Counted from the stretch's first letter, positions 1 to 10,459 are shown. The stretch is 64,000 nt of DNA from Pogonophryne albipinna (GCA_028583405.1 JAPTMU010000153.1:68667-132666), one strand, 5' to 3'. Notes: a model not told the origin generated them from the letters alone. Made by a program: numbers and translations.

Positions 1-844
1 CATTCAGGACGTCCGCTGGCGCATCATAAACACGTTGGATAGTGAAAGTGCAGTCGATTCTCTAAAGTACTGCAGTCTCTTCTCCTAAAGAGTAACTGTA
101 ACATTATTACAATATCTCGGACAGGGTTATTGAATTTCTGCAAAAAGTTAGAAAAAAACAAATACCTTGCTTTTGGCGGCTTCCCATTAGAAGACTCAAT
201 CCTGCTGGTTTACCGGTGAACAACTTTAATTTGATGGGCAATGCAACTCAACTCCATGCAGCTGTAGGACAATATAATATTAATAAGGTTTATTAAGTTA
301 AAGCTTATTAATTAGCTCTTAGAAGAGTATTACCTTTTACTGTTAACCACTGCTTTAAGGGCAGGTGTTATATACTTAGATTCTTCTTGTTTTACTATAC
401 GACTGCATGATATCTAGATAACAAAGAAAATGTTCAAGAAACCACCGGCTAAAACCCTTAAATAAATGGAATTAAACTAATACAAAAATCCCTGAGATGA
501 TGCATATTATCCCTTTAATTATGTCGACTATACTGTCCACTGTTTGCACATGTTTGTCAATCCTTAAGTTTGTGAAACTGCAAAGAGTTCACTTTCTTTT
601 TTAGATGACAAATAACAAAACTGATTATTTCGTAGAAATTGTTCCACAAAGATGATGGTAATGCAGAAAAAAATAGCCCAGTGGGTAATGTCTGCATCTC
701 ATCATGATGATATATATATTGTACATAACATATTTCCTTTAAATCTTTTATGATATTGCTGCAGGGACATAAGTTGCATGAAAAGTTCACATTGCCTGCC
801 CTCCTCCTCTTTCTGCTGTCTGCTTCTTGCTCACATTACAGATC
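1..844. other. Upstream flank of kcnj2, no gene recognised
   Basis: AT-rich sequence with only short chance ORFs in both strands. No conserved protein motif, RNA gene or clear repeat end was recognised. It lies upstream of the proposed kcnj2 first exon, so distal regulatory DNA is possible but not demonstrable from the sequence alone. Confidence 0.5.
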
Positions 845-875
845 TGTGTGTGTGTGTGCGTGTGTGTGTGCGCGC

Positions 876-915
<40 letters not shown>
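845..915. repeat. (TG)n microsatellite with CG-rich core
   Basis: An alternating purine-pyrimidine tract of TG steps is interrupted by a run of CG steps (CGCGCGCGCA) near 871-881. Such a tract has Z-DNA-forming composition. It lies about 350 bp upstream of the proposed kcnj2 promoter. The ORFs crossing it are repeat artefacts. Confidence 0.95.
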
Positions 916-918
<3 letters not shown>

Positions 919-1189
919 GCATGTGTGTGTGTTTCAGTCTCGAGCTCTCCACCTTGTGGTCCACATGCAGCACTGGCATGCATCGCTCTCTGTATTGCTT
1001 GAAATCGGGCATGGAAAGCAAACACACGCAACGCACACATTTCCCTGACACACGTGGTTTGGGCTAAATATACATGCCGCTATAAATAAGACAAAAGCCT
1101 TTTGGAGAAATAGTAGTTAATGTTGATTATGAATTAGTTAACAGGAAGAGTGATTGAACACAGAAACACAGCATCATTGCGGCTGCTTC

Positions 1190-1290
1190 ACTGTGCGCGC
1201 TACCCTCCTCTCCCACATTGGCCCTGGCTCGGAGCAAAGGGGCGGGACGTGCCGGTGCGTGCTGTTTAAAGAGCTTTGGGGGAACTCATC
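1190..1290 (+). promoter_or_regulatory. kcnj2: Putative kcnj2 promoter
   Basis: A locally GC-rich stretch holds a GC box (GGGGCGGGAC, about 1239-1248), an inverted CCCTCCTCTCCC tract at about 1203-1214 and a TTTAAA element near 1264-1269. It is followed by a purine-rich leader ending in a splice-donor match. The placement, upstream of the Kir2.1 ORF on the same strand, fits the two-exon KCNJ2 structure known in other vertebrates (non-coding exon 1, whole CDS in exon 2). The role is inferred. Confidence 0.4.
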
Positions 1291-1445
1291 GCGAAGCACA
1301 TGATCGAGACCGGTCCTCCAGAGATGTGAGGCTTACACTTGATCAAGCAAAACAAACAAGTGCGCGGAAAAACGACAGGCGTGGATAACAGAGGCCCAAA
1401 GCATCTGGATTATATTTCAACAACCGGTCCACAAATGAGCAACAG
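1285..1445 (+). other. kcnj2: Putative non-coding exon 1 of kcnj2
   Basis: The segment downstream of the TTTAAA element ends in CAACAG followed by GTAGAG, a plausible 5' splice site with the intron beginning at 1446. KCNJ2 in vertebrates is known to have an untranslated first exon separated by one intron from the coding exon. The proposed intron (1446 to 8963 or 9151) would be about 7.5 kb and mostly transposon sequence. The transcription start is not determined; 1285 is an estimate. Confidence 0.4.
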
Positions 1446-1570
1446 GTAGAGGAAACATGACATTCATTTCATTGAACCTCTCTTTGCTTTAAAATGAGAT
1501 GTGATGCGCCTAACACGAGTTTTACGCATGTCAGAATTGCAGTGACGACTGGTCATTAGGTGCAGGTGGG

Positions 1571-4401
1571 CAACCCTGTCTCCTAAAAGTTACGTTCCCA
1601 CAGAACTAAACTGCATTCTCAATTACGTTTAGCAAGAAACGTATTTTCTCCCACGTCACGTTCGTTATGAAGTATCTCAAACACGTTTATTCTCTACATA
1701 TCTTTGCCATTTATTGTCTTGCTTATAATAATGATAATAGTCATTTATGAATATCATTTTAGAGCACACATTTGAAATCAGTAGGCGAGGCTGTAATTTC
1801 TCCAGCTGTTACTCTCATGAGCGAGGCAGAAAATAATAGTTTTAACAGCCAAAAAGCTGCTGTGTCGTTTATTGCACCTCAAACATTAAAACAAATCCAA
1901 AGTTACGTGTTTCTGTACTTCCTCTAAGAAGAAAGGACAGTAACAGACGATCTCTGTGACGCCAGATGTGATGTTGTTAATGCGATATGATATCCGAAAA
2001 AAAATTCAGTTTAGGATGGCCGAAGACACTACACTACCCATAATCCCCAGCTATTGTTTGGGACTACAGTCCCGTTGACAAACCTCCTGATTAATCTTCA
2101 ACCTCTGGGATTGGATGTTGGAGTGGCAGCGCGCCAAGGTTACGCCGAGCGTCAAGCTCTTTGAAATGGAACGAAACCACGGCAGACTATTCAAAACTGG
2201 ACTCGAACGCCCAACGAGAACTACACATGCTGGCTATTGTGTTTCGCAACATGTTCTCTATGGCACGTCTCTACTGGGAATTGTAGTTTTAAAAGACGTT
2301 TTCGTTTTTCCCAAAATGAGAAGTTGACAGTATTAAACTGTGTACAGCCCTGGAGGTTTAGGCGATAGGAAACACATTGGTGTGTACCAGTGTTGACATA
2401 GTTAACATTGCAGGGAAGCAATATATTAGACGTTAAGTACTTTGTCAGGCTTAATATTTATCTGTAGATAGATACCCCCAAAGCTTTTTTCTTATTTGAA
2501 AGAAGACCTTAATCTAAAGTATTATTTAATGTGTTAATAAAGGTTAATTAGTTTGTCTGTTTTGCACATCCTCCTATTAATATCTTTGTACATCCTGCAC
2601 TAAACTGTTTTATTGTAGAGATCACTTACAGTATCTTCTTGATTTTTTATATTCTATACTTCTATCATTGACCTTCTACTTTCCTCCTATGAAAGTATGT
2701 ACTCTTAATATTTTTTTCATCAAATAACATTATTCAACAAAAATAACATTATTCAACAAAAATAATTCAATAACGTGCTTTAACCACTAGGCGGTGCACA
2801 CAAGGTACACACAGCATACTAATAATAACTTTGTATTATTAGTGTAGGACACTTGTGTATAACATCTGAAGATGTGTAGTTTTATTCATGATTTTACATA
2901 ATTTTACAGGATATTGCTATACTATTTCTCATGCTTTACTTCACATTAATATCTGATTTGTAAAACATCACAGACAGAAAGGCACATCAGTCATTTAATG
3001 GTAAGCTATTGAAATTGTGATTCCATAGATGTGTCTCCCATCACCCAAATCCCCTGACTATTCACTCAACTCAGTATTTACATTCTTATATTCAAAGAAA
3101 ATCAGTAATATCTTTAAAAACTACAAGTCCTTTTCTATCAGCTGTGCACCGTTATGGTGTAAATATAACCTATCTACCAATTGGATCAAATATAAAAGTC
3201 AGCCGAATTAGTGTTGATACTGCAAGGAGACGTATTTTGTGAAAAGAAATGCAAGGTGTTGTTTAATTGTTGATATATTTATGATCCACGTCACATATTC
3301 AGTTTTGGCGGCAGTTCTCCTGTTTGTCCAGAAGTCTTCTGATCAGGGCTCTATAAATAAAGAACTACAGCAGATGTGTAATATGTAATGCAGCCGAACC
3401 GTGTATTACAATGCCGTTATGTGATGACTTCCAAAGAGAAAAGCAAGCACACTCGGAATAAAGTATTATTATTTTATATTTCCGGATATCATATCGCATT
3501 AACATCATATCCCAACATGCATTGCGGCTAAACATCCAATCAACAAGCTTCAAGCTGAGGATCTTGGGTAATCTGTTCAGTGGGTTTGTGTGTATCCTCA
3601 AAATGTCCCTTATAGGCCTACGTCTGTTTCCGGTGACTTTATTTACGGCTAAAAAGCCCAAGATTATAGAATTAAACGAATAAATAAAAACAAGGATAAT
3701 TGTGTGTTATTGTTGAGTAAATAACAGTGTGTTATTTAGAAAAGAATAACAAATTAGAAGGAAAAAAAGATTTTCAAAAATACAGATTTCAGTATTTGAG
3801 GCTCTGAGCCATTTCTTTTCCTCACAGACGGGAAAACAAGTCCGACATTATACGATTTAAAAATAAAAAGATAAAACACTGGCATGTAATTTACGTTAGA
3901 ATAAATAGAATGGTTTTGAATAATAGATGAGAGTAAAATGTACGTCACTTTACAGCCCCGCCCACTTTTGGGGAAACCAACGCTGTCATTTGAACGGCTT
4001 TCAAGCCTGAAGCCACAGAGATCTTCTGTTACTGTCCTTTCTTCTTAGAGGAAGTACAGAAACACGTAACTCTGGATTTTTTTAATGTTTGAGGTGCAAT
4101 AAACGACACAGCAGCTTTTTGGCTGTTAAAACTATTATGTTCTGCCTCGCTCATGAGAGTAACAGCTGGAGAAATTACAGCCTCGCCTACTGATTTCAAA
4201 TGTGTGCTCTAAAATGATATTTATAAATGACTATTATCATTATTATAAGCAAGACAATAAATGGCAAAGATATGTAGAAAATAAACATATTTAAGATACG
4301 TTCATAAGAAACGTAACGTGGGAGAAAATACGTTTCTCGCTAAACGTAATTGAGAATGCAGTTTAGTTCTGTGGGAACGTAATTTTTAGGAGACAGGGTT
4401 G
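1571..4401. mobile_element. DNA transposon with ~390 bp terminal inverted repeats
   Basis: Bases 1571-1962 are a near-perfect reverse complement of 4011-4401. The outer ends read CAACCCTGTCTCC and GGAGACAGGGTTG. The element is flanked on both sides by AGGTGGG, a probable 7-8 bp target-site duplication. A second, shorter inverted match lies inside (about 1966-2000 against 3481-3515). No transposase ORF survives, so it is non-autonomous. The interior (about 2045-3285) is a separate repeat also found at 6978-8280. Superfamily is uncertain; the ends resemble those of the element at 23927-24396. Confidence 0.85.
2045..3285 (+). repeat. Dispersed repeat copy A, nested in the inverted-arm element
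   Basis: Several blocks recur in the same order and orientation at 6978-8280: a block with GGTTACGCCGAGCGTC and ACTACACATGCTGGCTATT (about 2140-2365), a block with GCTTTAACCACTAGG (about 2778), and a 3' block with TTGGATCAAATATAAAAGTC and GCAAGGAGACGTATT (about 3130-3280). It is a transposon-derived family of unknown class. ORFs here are short and not conserved between the copies. Confidence 0.75.
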
Positions 4402-5403
4402 AGGTGGGGCACAGCCCGCAGTGTCAGCAGAATGAGAATTCCAAAAAAATGCAAATAAATGCAAAGAAAAATACATTTTAAGATCATGTTTAATCTTCTG
4501 ATTTGTCTGTACATTGCTGTTTTAGACTGTTCTTCTAATTAGTGTCTACAGTGTGTGCCTATTGAGCTGTTGAGAGCGACGTGGGTCAAGCCCCGATCCT
4601 GCCCTTCTCTCTCACGGTCTAACTGAATGGGTGCTACACTGCGCATGCTCAGTCTTTTTCTATTCAATGTGTGCGGCAAAAAAATCACCATAGGGGCATA
4701 GAGCTGGCATCCCCACCATACGTCATCTCACATCATTCAGAACTGATTGGCTGTAAGTACGTGTGCCGTGAAAAGTGTGGTGTGTGAAGAGGAGACGAGA
4801 GAGCTGCAGTGAGGCGTCCTAAAACCCGGAAGTAAGCTGCGCATGGCTTCCCTCGACAAAAAAGCAATGAGATTTCTCCATAGGATTTTAGAAAACAGCT
4901 CCAAATAAGGTCTGTGGGAAACGTAGCTGTTAGATAAATGCACGTTGTGTTCAGCCGGATAATATCCACATGTCTACCCTACTTTTATCATTTTCGAATC
5001 ATAAATCTATTGATTAGATTAGATTTATGATAGACTTTTGAAACTACAAGAACATAAGGAGGACTTTTACAAAAAAGTAATAGAGATGTTTGTCCAGAAG
5101 GAAAGGCAAATGGACTTCATCTTCAAGTCAAGGTAAGACCACAATTGTATTGAAAATGGGATCTTACTAAGAGAGAACAATTACATATTTAAATGATACA
5201 ATTACATTTTTTGGGTATCCTTCTCTTGAACTGTCTGTTTAAAATTAATTGAAGCATCAGACTAAAAAAGCTTTTGAAAATAATAGAATATTTAGATTTA
5301 GGTCAAAATATAATATTTGTAAACCTGAAGAGTCGGAGCCTCAGCAGCCATGAACCTCACTGCACGTCACTGCAGAAGCTTATATATAAACTAGGGGTGT
5401 AAC
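4402..5403. other. kcnj2 intron, unassigned repeat-like DNA
   Basis: This stretch holds no recognisable gene. The piece at about 4560-4760 looks like a degenerate mobile-element remnant but no termini could be fixed. The rest is AT-rich single-copy-looking intron DNA. Confidence 0.4.
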
Positions 5404-5775
5404 CAGTGCTTGAATTGGGCCGGTACTCACCGGTACGCAGTACCGGCACTTCTCATTTTTACCCATGTGGAACCGGCACTCAGCCGCCGGCCGCCGGCGG
5501 CACGTCATGACGCATGACAACAAATATGCCCAGCGTACCCATGGATGTATAATAAGTACTGGATACAGCGTGGGAGGCGGGGCCTCATTCATTCCTATGA
5601 GAGCTGCTCATTGGCGCCAGAGCGTACCTAGATGCGCCGCAGCGATAGACTAGAGCAGAAAAGACATCACATAACGTTAGCATTTCGAAAATGTTAGCGT
5701 GGCTTAATAATAGTGCGAAAAGACAGCGGTTGTCGCCGGACAAGGATTCCCGCTCTCCTTCCCTGCTGAAAGATG
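5404..5775 (+). mobile_element. hAT-like transposon, 5' fragment with first exon
   Basis: The segment begins with a CAGTGCTTGAATTGGGCCGG terminus of hAT character, followed by a GC-rich leader. An ATG at 5691 opens MLAWLNNSAKRQRLSPDKD and continues to a good splice donor (GATG then GTGAGTG) after 5775. That pattern, a short basic N-terminal exon ending in GTGAGT, is common in teleost hAT elements of the zinc-finger/DUF4371 type. No downstream exons or matching right end were found nearby, so this is a broken copy. Confidence 0.5.
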
Positions 5776-5914
5776 GTGAGTGTACTCAGGGATGAGGAGT
5801 CATTTAACCAGCCGCCAGTAGGAGTCAGGCTTTACTTTCTTTTATATCCATAAAGAAAAAGTAAATCTGTTTACAGTTGTTTCATATGGATGTTGATAGG
5901 TATCCATATATCTC

Positions 5915-6040
5915 TTCATGTTGCTCTCAAAGTACCAGATTGATGCATCTAACTTCAATATTTAAAAAAAAAATCTTCCCGGGGGAACATGCCCCCGGAC
6001 CCCCCTAGTGTCAGGTCCACTCCCCACTTAGAAAAATAGC
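5915..6040 (-). mobile_element. hAT-type element fragment, inverted relative to 20168-21137
   Basis: The stretch with CTTCCCGGGGGAACATGCCC and GGACCCCCCTAG is a reverse-complement match to about 20410-20525 inside the complete hAT at 20168-21137. It is a truncated, opposite-orientation relative of that element. Confidence 0.65.
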
Positions 6041-6595
6041 CAACCCAGTCTCACATCTAAACGTGTAATAACTACGTTGGTCCACAACGTAGGACGTAGT
6101 ATTTCTACAAAAACGCCTCTGAAATTGTAAGATCCCTACATTTTTTTTCACCATTCATTCCAATGGCTGGCGTCTATGTCACGTGATCTTCACATTTCTC
6201 CCTGCAGAAAAAAAAAACATGGCCGAACTTCGTTTTATTCTCGGTGGAAAATGAATATTTTAAAGTTAGTCTGGCCATTAAAATGCGTTTTGATGTCATT
6301 TGATGCGAGAAATATGAGTTGTTATTTCAGATTATGTGTGCAGTGGATGTACATGATCTTTAGTTTGCTAGTTATTACGAAGATTACTTCAGGAAATTGT
6401 GTCGATACAACGTTTTCATTGTTACCAAGGTGGTTGCTAGGGACGCTGCTATCGATATTATTTCTGTTATGTTGTGTAACTGTTTAATGGTGTTATCTTT
6501 ATTGCTACCCCCTTCCCCTTCAATGTATAGTGTTGGTCCACAGCGCAAATTTATTAGTTTAACAAAATCCGCATCTAAAATGGTGGCATAGTGTG
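6041..6595 (+). mobile_element. AACCC-GTCTC-ended element, left end plus body
   Basis: It begins CAACCCAGTCTCACA and continues through CTACGTTGGTCCACAACG, the same terminal pattern as the complete element at 23927-24396. It also shares that element's internal AAAAAAAACATGG block in inverted orientation. The right terminus is not clear, so the end coordinate is approximate. ORFs at 6176-6591 have no recognised domain and are regarded as chance frames. Confidence 0.55.
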
Positions 6596-6977
6596 GTGCC
6601 GAGAGATGGGAGTCGGAGGCGGGGTATCAAAGGTACAAGCTAGACTTTTATTTAGCATCTCAAAACACATGTAAACAGCTTCATGCCCGGGAAGCGAAGA
6701 CCGTCGGAGACAGGAAGTCCGGCTCACTAAAATGTCCGTGCAGAACAATACCCTAACCCATAGATCCGTGGGTGAATAATGTCAATCACCACAATAGATA
6801 CGTTATTTTCCCCTGTGCAATTCTCCATTTACTCAACAATAACACATAATTATCCTTGTGTTTATTTATTTGTTTGATTAATAAACACAAGTTGGAGTCC
6901 GTCAGGTCTGAGGGTCGGAGCAGCTCATTTGCTTTACAGAATATTACACCCGGAAGTAAGTATTCTCTCCGCTTCGC
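6596..6977. repeat. Repeat mosaic, partly inverted copy of 3660-3725
   Basis: The segment around 6830-6862 is the reverse complement of about 3690-3722 (shared core ACAATAACACA). It is adjacent to the start of dispersed repeat copy B and is probably part of the same nested transposon cluster. Confidence 0.5.
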
Positions 6978-8280
6978 TTGACAAACCCCGTGATAGTCCT
7001 CAAGCTCTGTGATTGGAGAGTGTGCTCCGAGGGTTACGCCGAGCGTCGAACAGCACTTGAAATGGGATGGAACCACGGCAGACTGTCCAAAACTGGATTT
7101 GAACGGGTCCACCGCGTCCCCCCCTCCCCCACCCCGTCCCCAGAACTACACATGCTGGCTATTCTGTTTCGCAACATGTTCTCTATCTATGGCACGTCTC
7201 TACTGGGAGTTGTAGTTTTAAAAGACGTTTTCGTATTTCCCATAATAAGAAGTTGCCAGTATTAAACTGTGTACATCCCTGGAGGTTTAGGGGATAGGAA
7301 AAACTCACATTTAAAACATATAATTAATAAATGGGTGAAAATTGCTTGTGTCCATAATGGGCAGCATTAATATATATACCCACATGCCAGCTAAGGTCAG
7401 AAGAGCTTTCTTTAACAGCTGGTCTTGTGTCTGTGACCCCTCCTGTTGTTCATTGATGAGCCTGAAACATGCACTTGTCAAGGTTCAGAGGCACATTTTG
7501 CAAATATGGCAGTAGCCATCGATCAGCTTAAGATAAGATATACTTTATTGATCTCAAGTTGGAAACATTTGCGTTCCATCAGCATGTGTAACAGTTGTAA
7601 ATATGCAGTGGTGTTTATTTGTAAATCATTTAGTATAATCACACAAATTCTGTGTTTTATATTTAACAATTCTGTGTTCTTTATTTATTGAATGTTCAAT
7701 ACCTGACAAGGCCGGAGATGAAAAACTTGGGTCGCAGGTTCCTCAACAGTGCATTACAAGACATCTTTCAATATGTGTGTACCTCCACCATTAAACTGTC
7801 ATATTCTGCACATTTCTTATACTATCTACATACATCTTATAAGAGTATAATACATATGTATAATATCAGTTAAAATAAGTGCTTCAACATACAGTAGTTA
7901 ACATTGCTGGAGGTATACACAAAGTTTTACATTCATTGCATAACTACACCGTTTGTGAATATGATATGTCAATAAACCTTAGAAAATCTTGAAATCTTGA
8001 AAGGGATGTGCAAAATAGTCATTATATACAGTCTTTAATTAACTATGAGTAGAGAATAACGAGTAATGAATATACTTTATAGGGATCCTATTAATATCTA
8101 ATAGTAAAAATAATGAAATTCAATAACATGCTTTAACCACTAGGTGTCCCTTTCTATCAGCTGTGCACCTTTATGGTGTAAATACAGCCTATCTACCAAT
8201 TGGATCAAATATAAAAGTCAGCCGAATTAGTGTTGATACTGCAAGGAGACGTATTGTGTGAAAAGAAATGTAAGATGTTG
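6978..8280 (+). repeat. Dispersed repeat copy B
   Basis: Same family and orientation as 2045-3285, with the same 5' block (GGTTACGCCGAGCGTCG), the GCTTTAACCACTAGG block near 8130 and the GCAAGGAGACGTATT block near 8245. It carries an extra C-rich insertion near 7115-7140. A segment near 7530-7565 (AAGATAAGATATACTTTATT) is a motif common in teleost interspersed repeats, suggesting a further nested insertion. Confidence 0.7.
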
Positions 8281-8400
8281 TTTAATTAAGCAATAGCTCA
8301 CGACAGGCCGTGGTATATGCTCATTATATCACAGCTAAGGGGCGTGGTTTGGCCCGACGCTTTTTTAGCATCGGTTTTAGCCCGATGCTAAAAAAAAACA
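8281..8400. repeat. Short repeat with a perfect 14-bp stem hairpin
   Basis: Bases 8361-8374 (TTTTTTAGCATCGG) pair perfectly with 8382-8395, leaving a 7-base loop. The preceding CCGTGGTATATGCTC stretch resembles small inverted-repeat elements common in fish genomes. No terminator or gene function is implied. Confidence 0.6.
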
Positions 8401-8963
8401 AAAATCATCAGTTAGCTGAGTTTCTTCCCGTTACATGGATATGAAACATTCATAGTTTATTAAATCTTAAGAAGCCCTCATACACTGTTGCTTGCAGATG
8501 TTGTGGTTTCGGCCCCTTCGGCGGGTCCGTGGGGCTAAAGAGGAGAAATGAGCTACAAATAAAAAATGTCTCTGTTAAGGCTTATTAACTTGATCCGTCA
8601 GTGTTTGCAAAACCATCCGTTCATGGGATCCTGTACGGACGCTGTCACCCACCATTCAGCATGAAATGATGGAGTCAGCGCAGCGCAGCCAAGTAAAACA
8701 AGTGGAATTTGTAGATGACCAATACCGGGATCTGAGTGCAATTACAGGGTGGCCTCTCTCATAGTGACAGTTCAAATGTTAGATGCAAGGGTTTTTCTCA
8801 GGCTGCACACACATCTTACATTACAGTGATGAAGTCAGCAGTTCTGAGATGTTACAACAATTGCTCAAAATAACCGTTGCCAATAGATGCCCTGACGAGG
8901 ATTTCATTAAGTTTGATCCGAAGTGGTTTGACTGACAGAGTCTTTCTATCTTTCTTTCAACAG

Positions 8964-9205
8964 ATGAACTTCATGAGGTCCCGTCATCTGATGAAAGAGG
9001 AGTGACCAATTCTTCCTCCTCTTGTTGCCCTCCATCTAGGGGCCAGTGAGGCTGAAGAGGCATCCCTTCAGCCCGCCTCACCTCATCACCTTTCCTCTCA
9101 GAGTTGGTCCCCCAAAAGGTTTCAAAAATGTTTCTTCAATGCTTTTTCCAGAAACTCAGACTGTTTCCCAAAGCAGAAGCAGCACAGCCCTCCCAGACTG
9201 AGGTG
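8964..9205 (+). promoter_or_regulatory. kcnj2: Putative 5'UTR of kcnj2 coding exon
   Basis: A pyrimidine-rich tract ending TTTCTTTCAACAG (to 8963) is a good splice acceptor. A second acceptor candidate, GCTTTTTCCAG, ends at 9151. If the first is used, the leader contains a 13-codon upstream ORF (8964-9005) and an in-frame upstream ATG at 9128 with A at -3 and no stop before the canonical start. If the second is used, both are removed. The leader is assigned by analogy to vertebrate KCNJ2. Confidence 0.45.
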
Positions 9206-10459
9206 ATGGGAAGTGTGCGAGCCAGCCGCTACAGCATTGTGTCATCAGAGGAGGACGGCATGAAGCTTGCCACTATGGCAGTACCAAACGGCTACGGGAA
9301 TGGCAAGGTGCAAACTAGGCACCAGCCGCAAAGCAGATTTGTGAAGAAAGATGGTCACTGCAATGTGCAGTTCATCAACATGAGCGAGAAAGGTGAGCGG
9401 TACTTGGCTGACATCTTCACTACGTGCGTGGACATCCGCTGGAGGTGGATGTTCAGCATCTTCTGCCTCGCCTTCCTCCTGTTGTGGCTGTTCTTCGGCT
9501 ACATCTTCTGGCTGGTAGCCATCTTCCACGGGGACTTGGAAAGTAACTCTACGAAATGCGTCTCCAACGTGAGCAGCTTCACCGCCGCCTTCCTGTTCTC
9601 CTTTGAGACTCAAACTACTATCGGCTACGGTTACAGATACGTAACAGACGAGTGCCCCGTCGCTGTCTTCATGGTGGTTTTCCAAAGCATTGTGGGCTGC
9701 ATTATTGACGCCTTCATCATCGGCGCTGTCATGGCAAAGATGGCAAAACCCAAGAAGAGGAATGAAACGTTGGTTTTCAGCCATAATGCCACCGTGGCCT
9801 TGAGGGACAACAAACTCTGCCTGATGTGGCGTGTGGGGAACTTAAGGAAGAGCCACCTGGTGGAGGCACATGTGCGGGCGCAACTTCTAAAGTCCCGGAC
9901 AACGGCGGAGGGGGAGTACATCCCCCTGGAACAGATGGACATAGATGTGGGCTTCGACAGTGGAGTCGACCGCATCTTCTTGGTTTCGCCCATCACCATC
10001 GTCCACGAGATCAACGAGGACAGCCCCTTCTACAACATGAGCAAACAGGACCTTGAGAGCACTGAGTTTGAAATCGTGGTCATCCTGGAGGGCATGGTTG
10101 AGGCGACTGCCATGACCACACAGTGCCGCAGCTCATACGTCTCCAGTGAGATCCTCTGGGGCCATAGGTTCGAGCCAGTGCTCTTTGAGGAGAAGAACTA
10201 CTACAAGGTGGACTACTCACGCTTCCATAAGACATACGAGGTGCCCAGCACCCCTCTGTGCAGCGTGAGAGACTTTGCAGAGAAAAAATACATTCTCACA
10301 AACGAGATGGCGCGAGAGAACAAAGAGGACACTGATGAGGGGAACGGGGGCAGCGCTGGGCCCGACGGCACCCAGAGAGACAATATCTCAGAGACTGAAC
10401 ACAGCCAAGCCACGGTGCCGCTGGAGCCCCGGCTTCTGAGGCGAGAATCAGGAATATGA
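9206..10459 (+). CDS. kcnj2: Inward-rectifier potassium channel Kir2.1
   Basis: Complete 417-residue Kir2.1 subunit (human 427). These channels form plasma-membrane tetramers that set resting potential in muscle, heart and neurons. The N-terminus [20 protein letters not shown] is diagnostic of Kir2.1 over Kir2.2. TM1 is about 81-106, the pore helix and filter TTIGYG 137-142, TM2 about 151-178. D168, E220 and E295 match the rectification-controlling acidic residues; K178, K181, K183 and K184 (KMAKPKK) match PIP2 contacts. C118 and C150 match the structural outer-loop disulfide. The C-terminus RRESGI keeps an S-x-I PDZ ligand. Odd features: the FCYENE ER-export signal is not recognisable, human E125 is N121, human C149 is Y145. 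The start is the family-conserved Met; an in-frame ATG at 9128 would add 26 residues. Ohnolog kcnj2a versus kcnj2b is unresolved. Confidence 0.96.
   Translation: MGSVRASRYSIVSSEEDGMKLATMAVPNGYGNGKVQTRHQPQSRFVKKDGHCNVQFINMSEKGERYLADIFTTCVDIRWRWMFSIFCLAFLLLWLFFGYIFWLVAIFHGDLESNSTKCVSNVSSFTAAFLFSFETQTTIGYGYRYVTDECPVAVFMVVFQSIVGCIIDAFIIGAVMAKMAKPKKRNETLVFSHNATVALRDNKLCLMWRVGNLRKSHLVEAHVRAQLLKSRTTAEGEYIPLEQMDIDVGFDSGVDRIFLVSPITIVHEINEDSPFYNMSKQDLESTEFEIVVILEGMVEATAMTTQCRSSYVSSEILWGHRFEPVLFEEKNYYKVDYSRFHKTYEVPSTPLCSVRDFAEKKYILTNEMARENKEDTDEGNGGSAGPDGTQRDNISETEHSQATVPLEPRLLRRESGI

Noticed and set aside
9104..9205. 34-residue upstream extension of the Kir2.1 frame starting at 9104
   Set aside because: It begins at TTG, not ATG, and the family starts at MGSVR. 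Only the ATG at 9128 merits testing, and it is listed as a finding.
9245..10014. Antisense open frames opposite kcnj2 (179 and 127 residues)
   Set aside because: They are shadows of a GC-biased coding region and show no family motif.
9206..10459. Assignment as Kir2.2 (kcnj12) or another Kir2
   Set aside because: [30 protein letters not shown] and the RRES-x-I tail fit Kir2.1; Kir2.2 has different residues in each segment.
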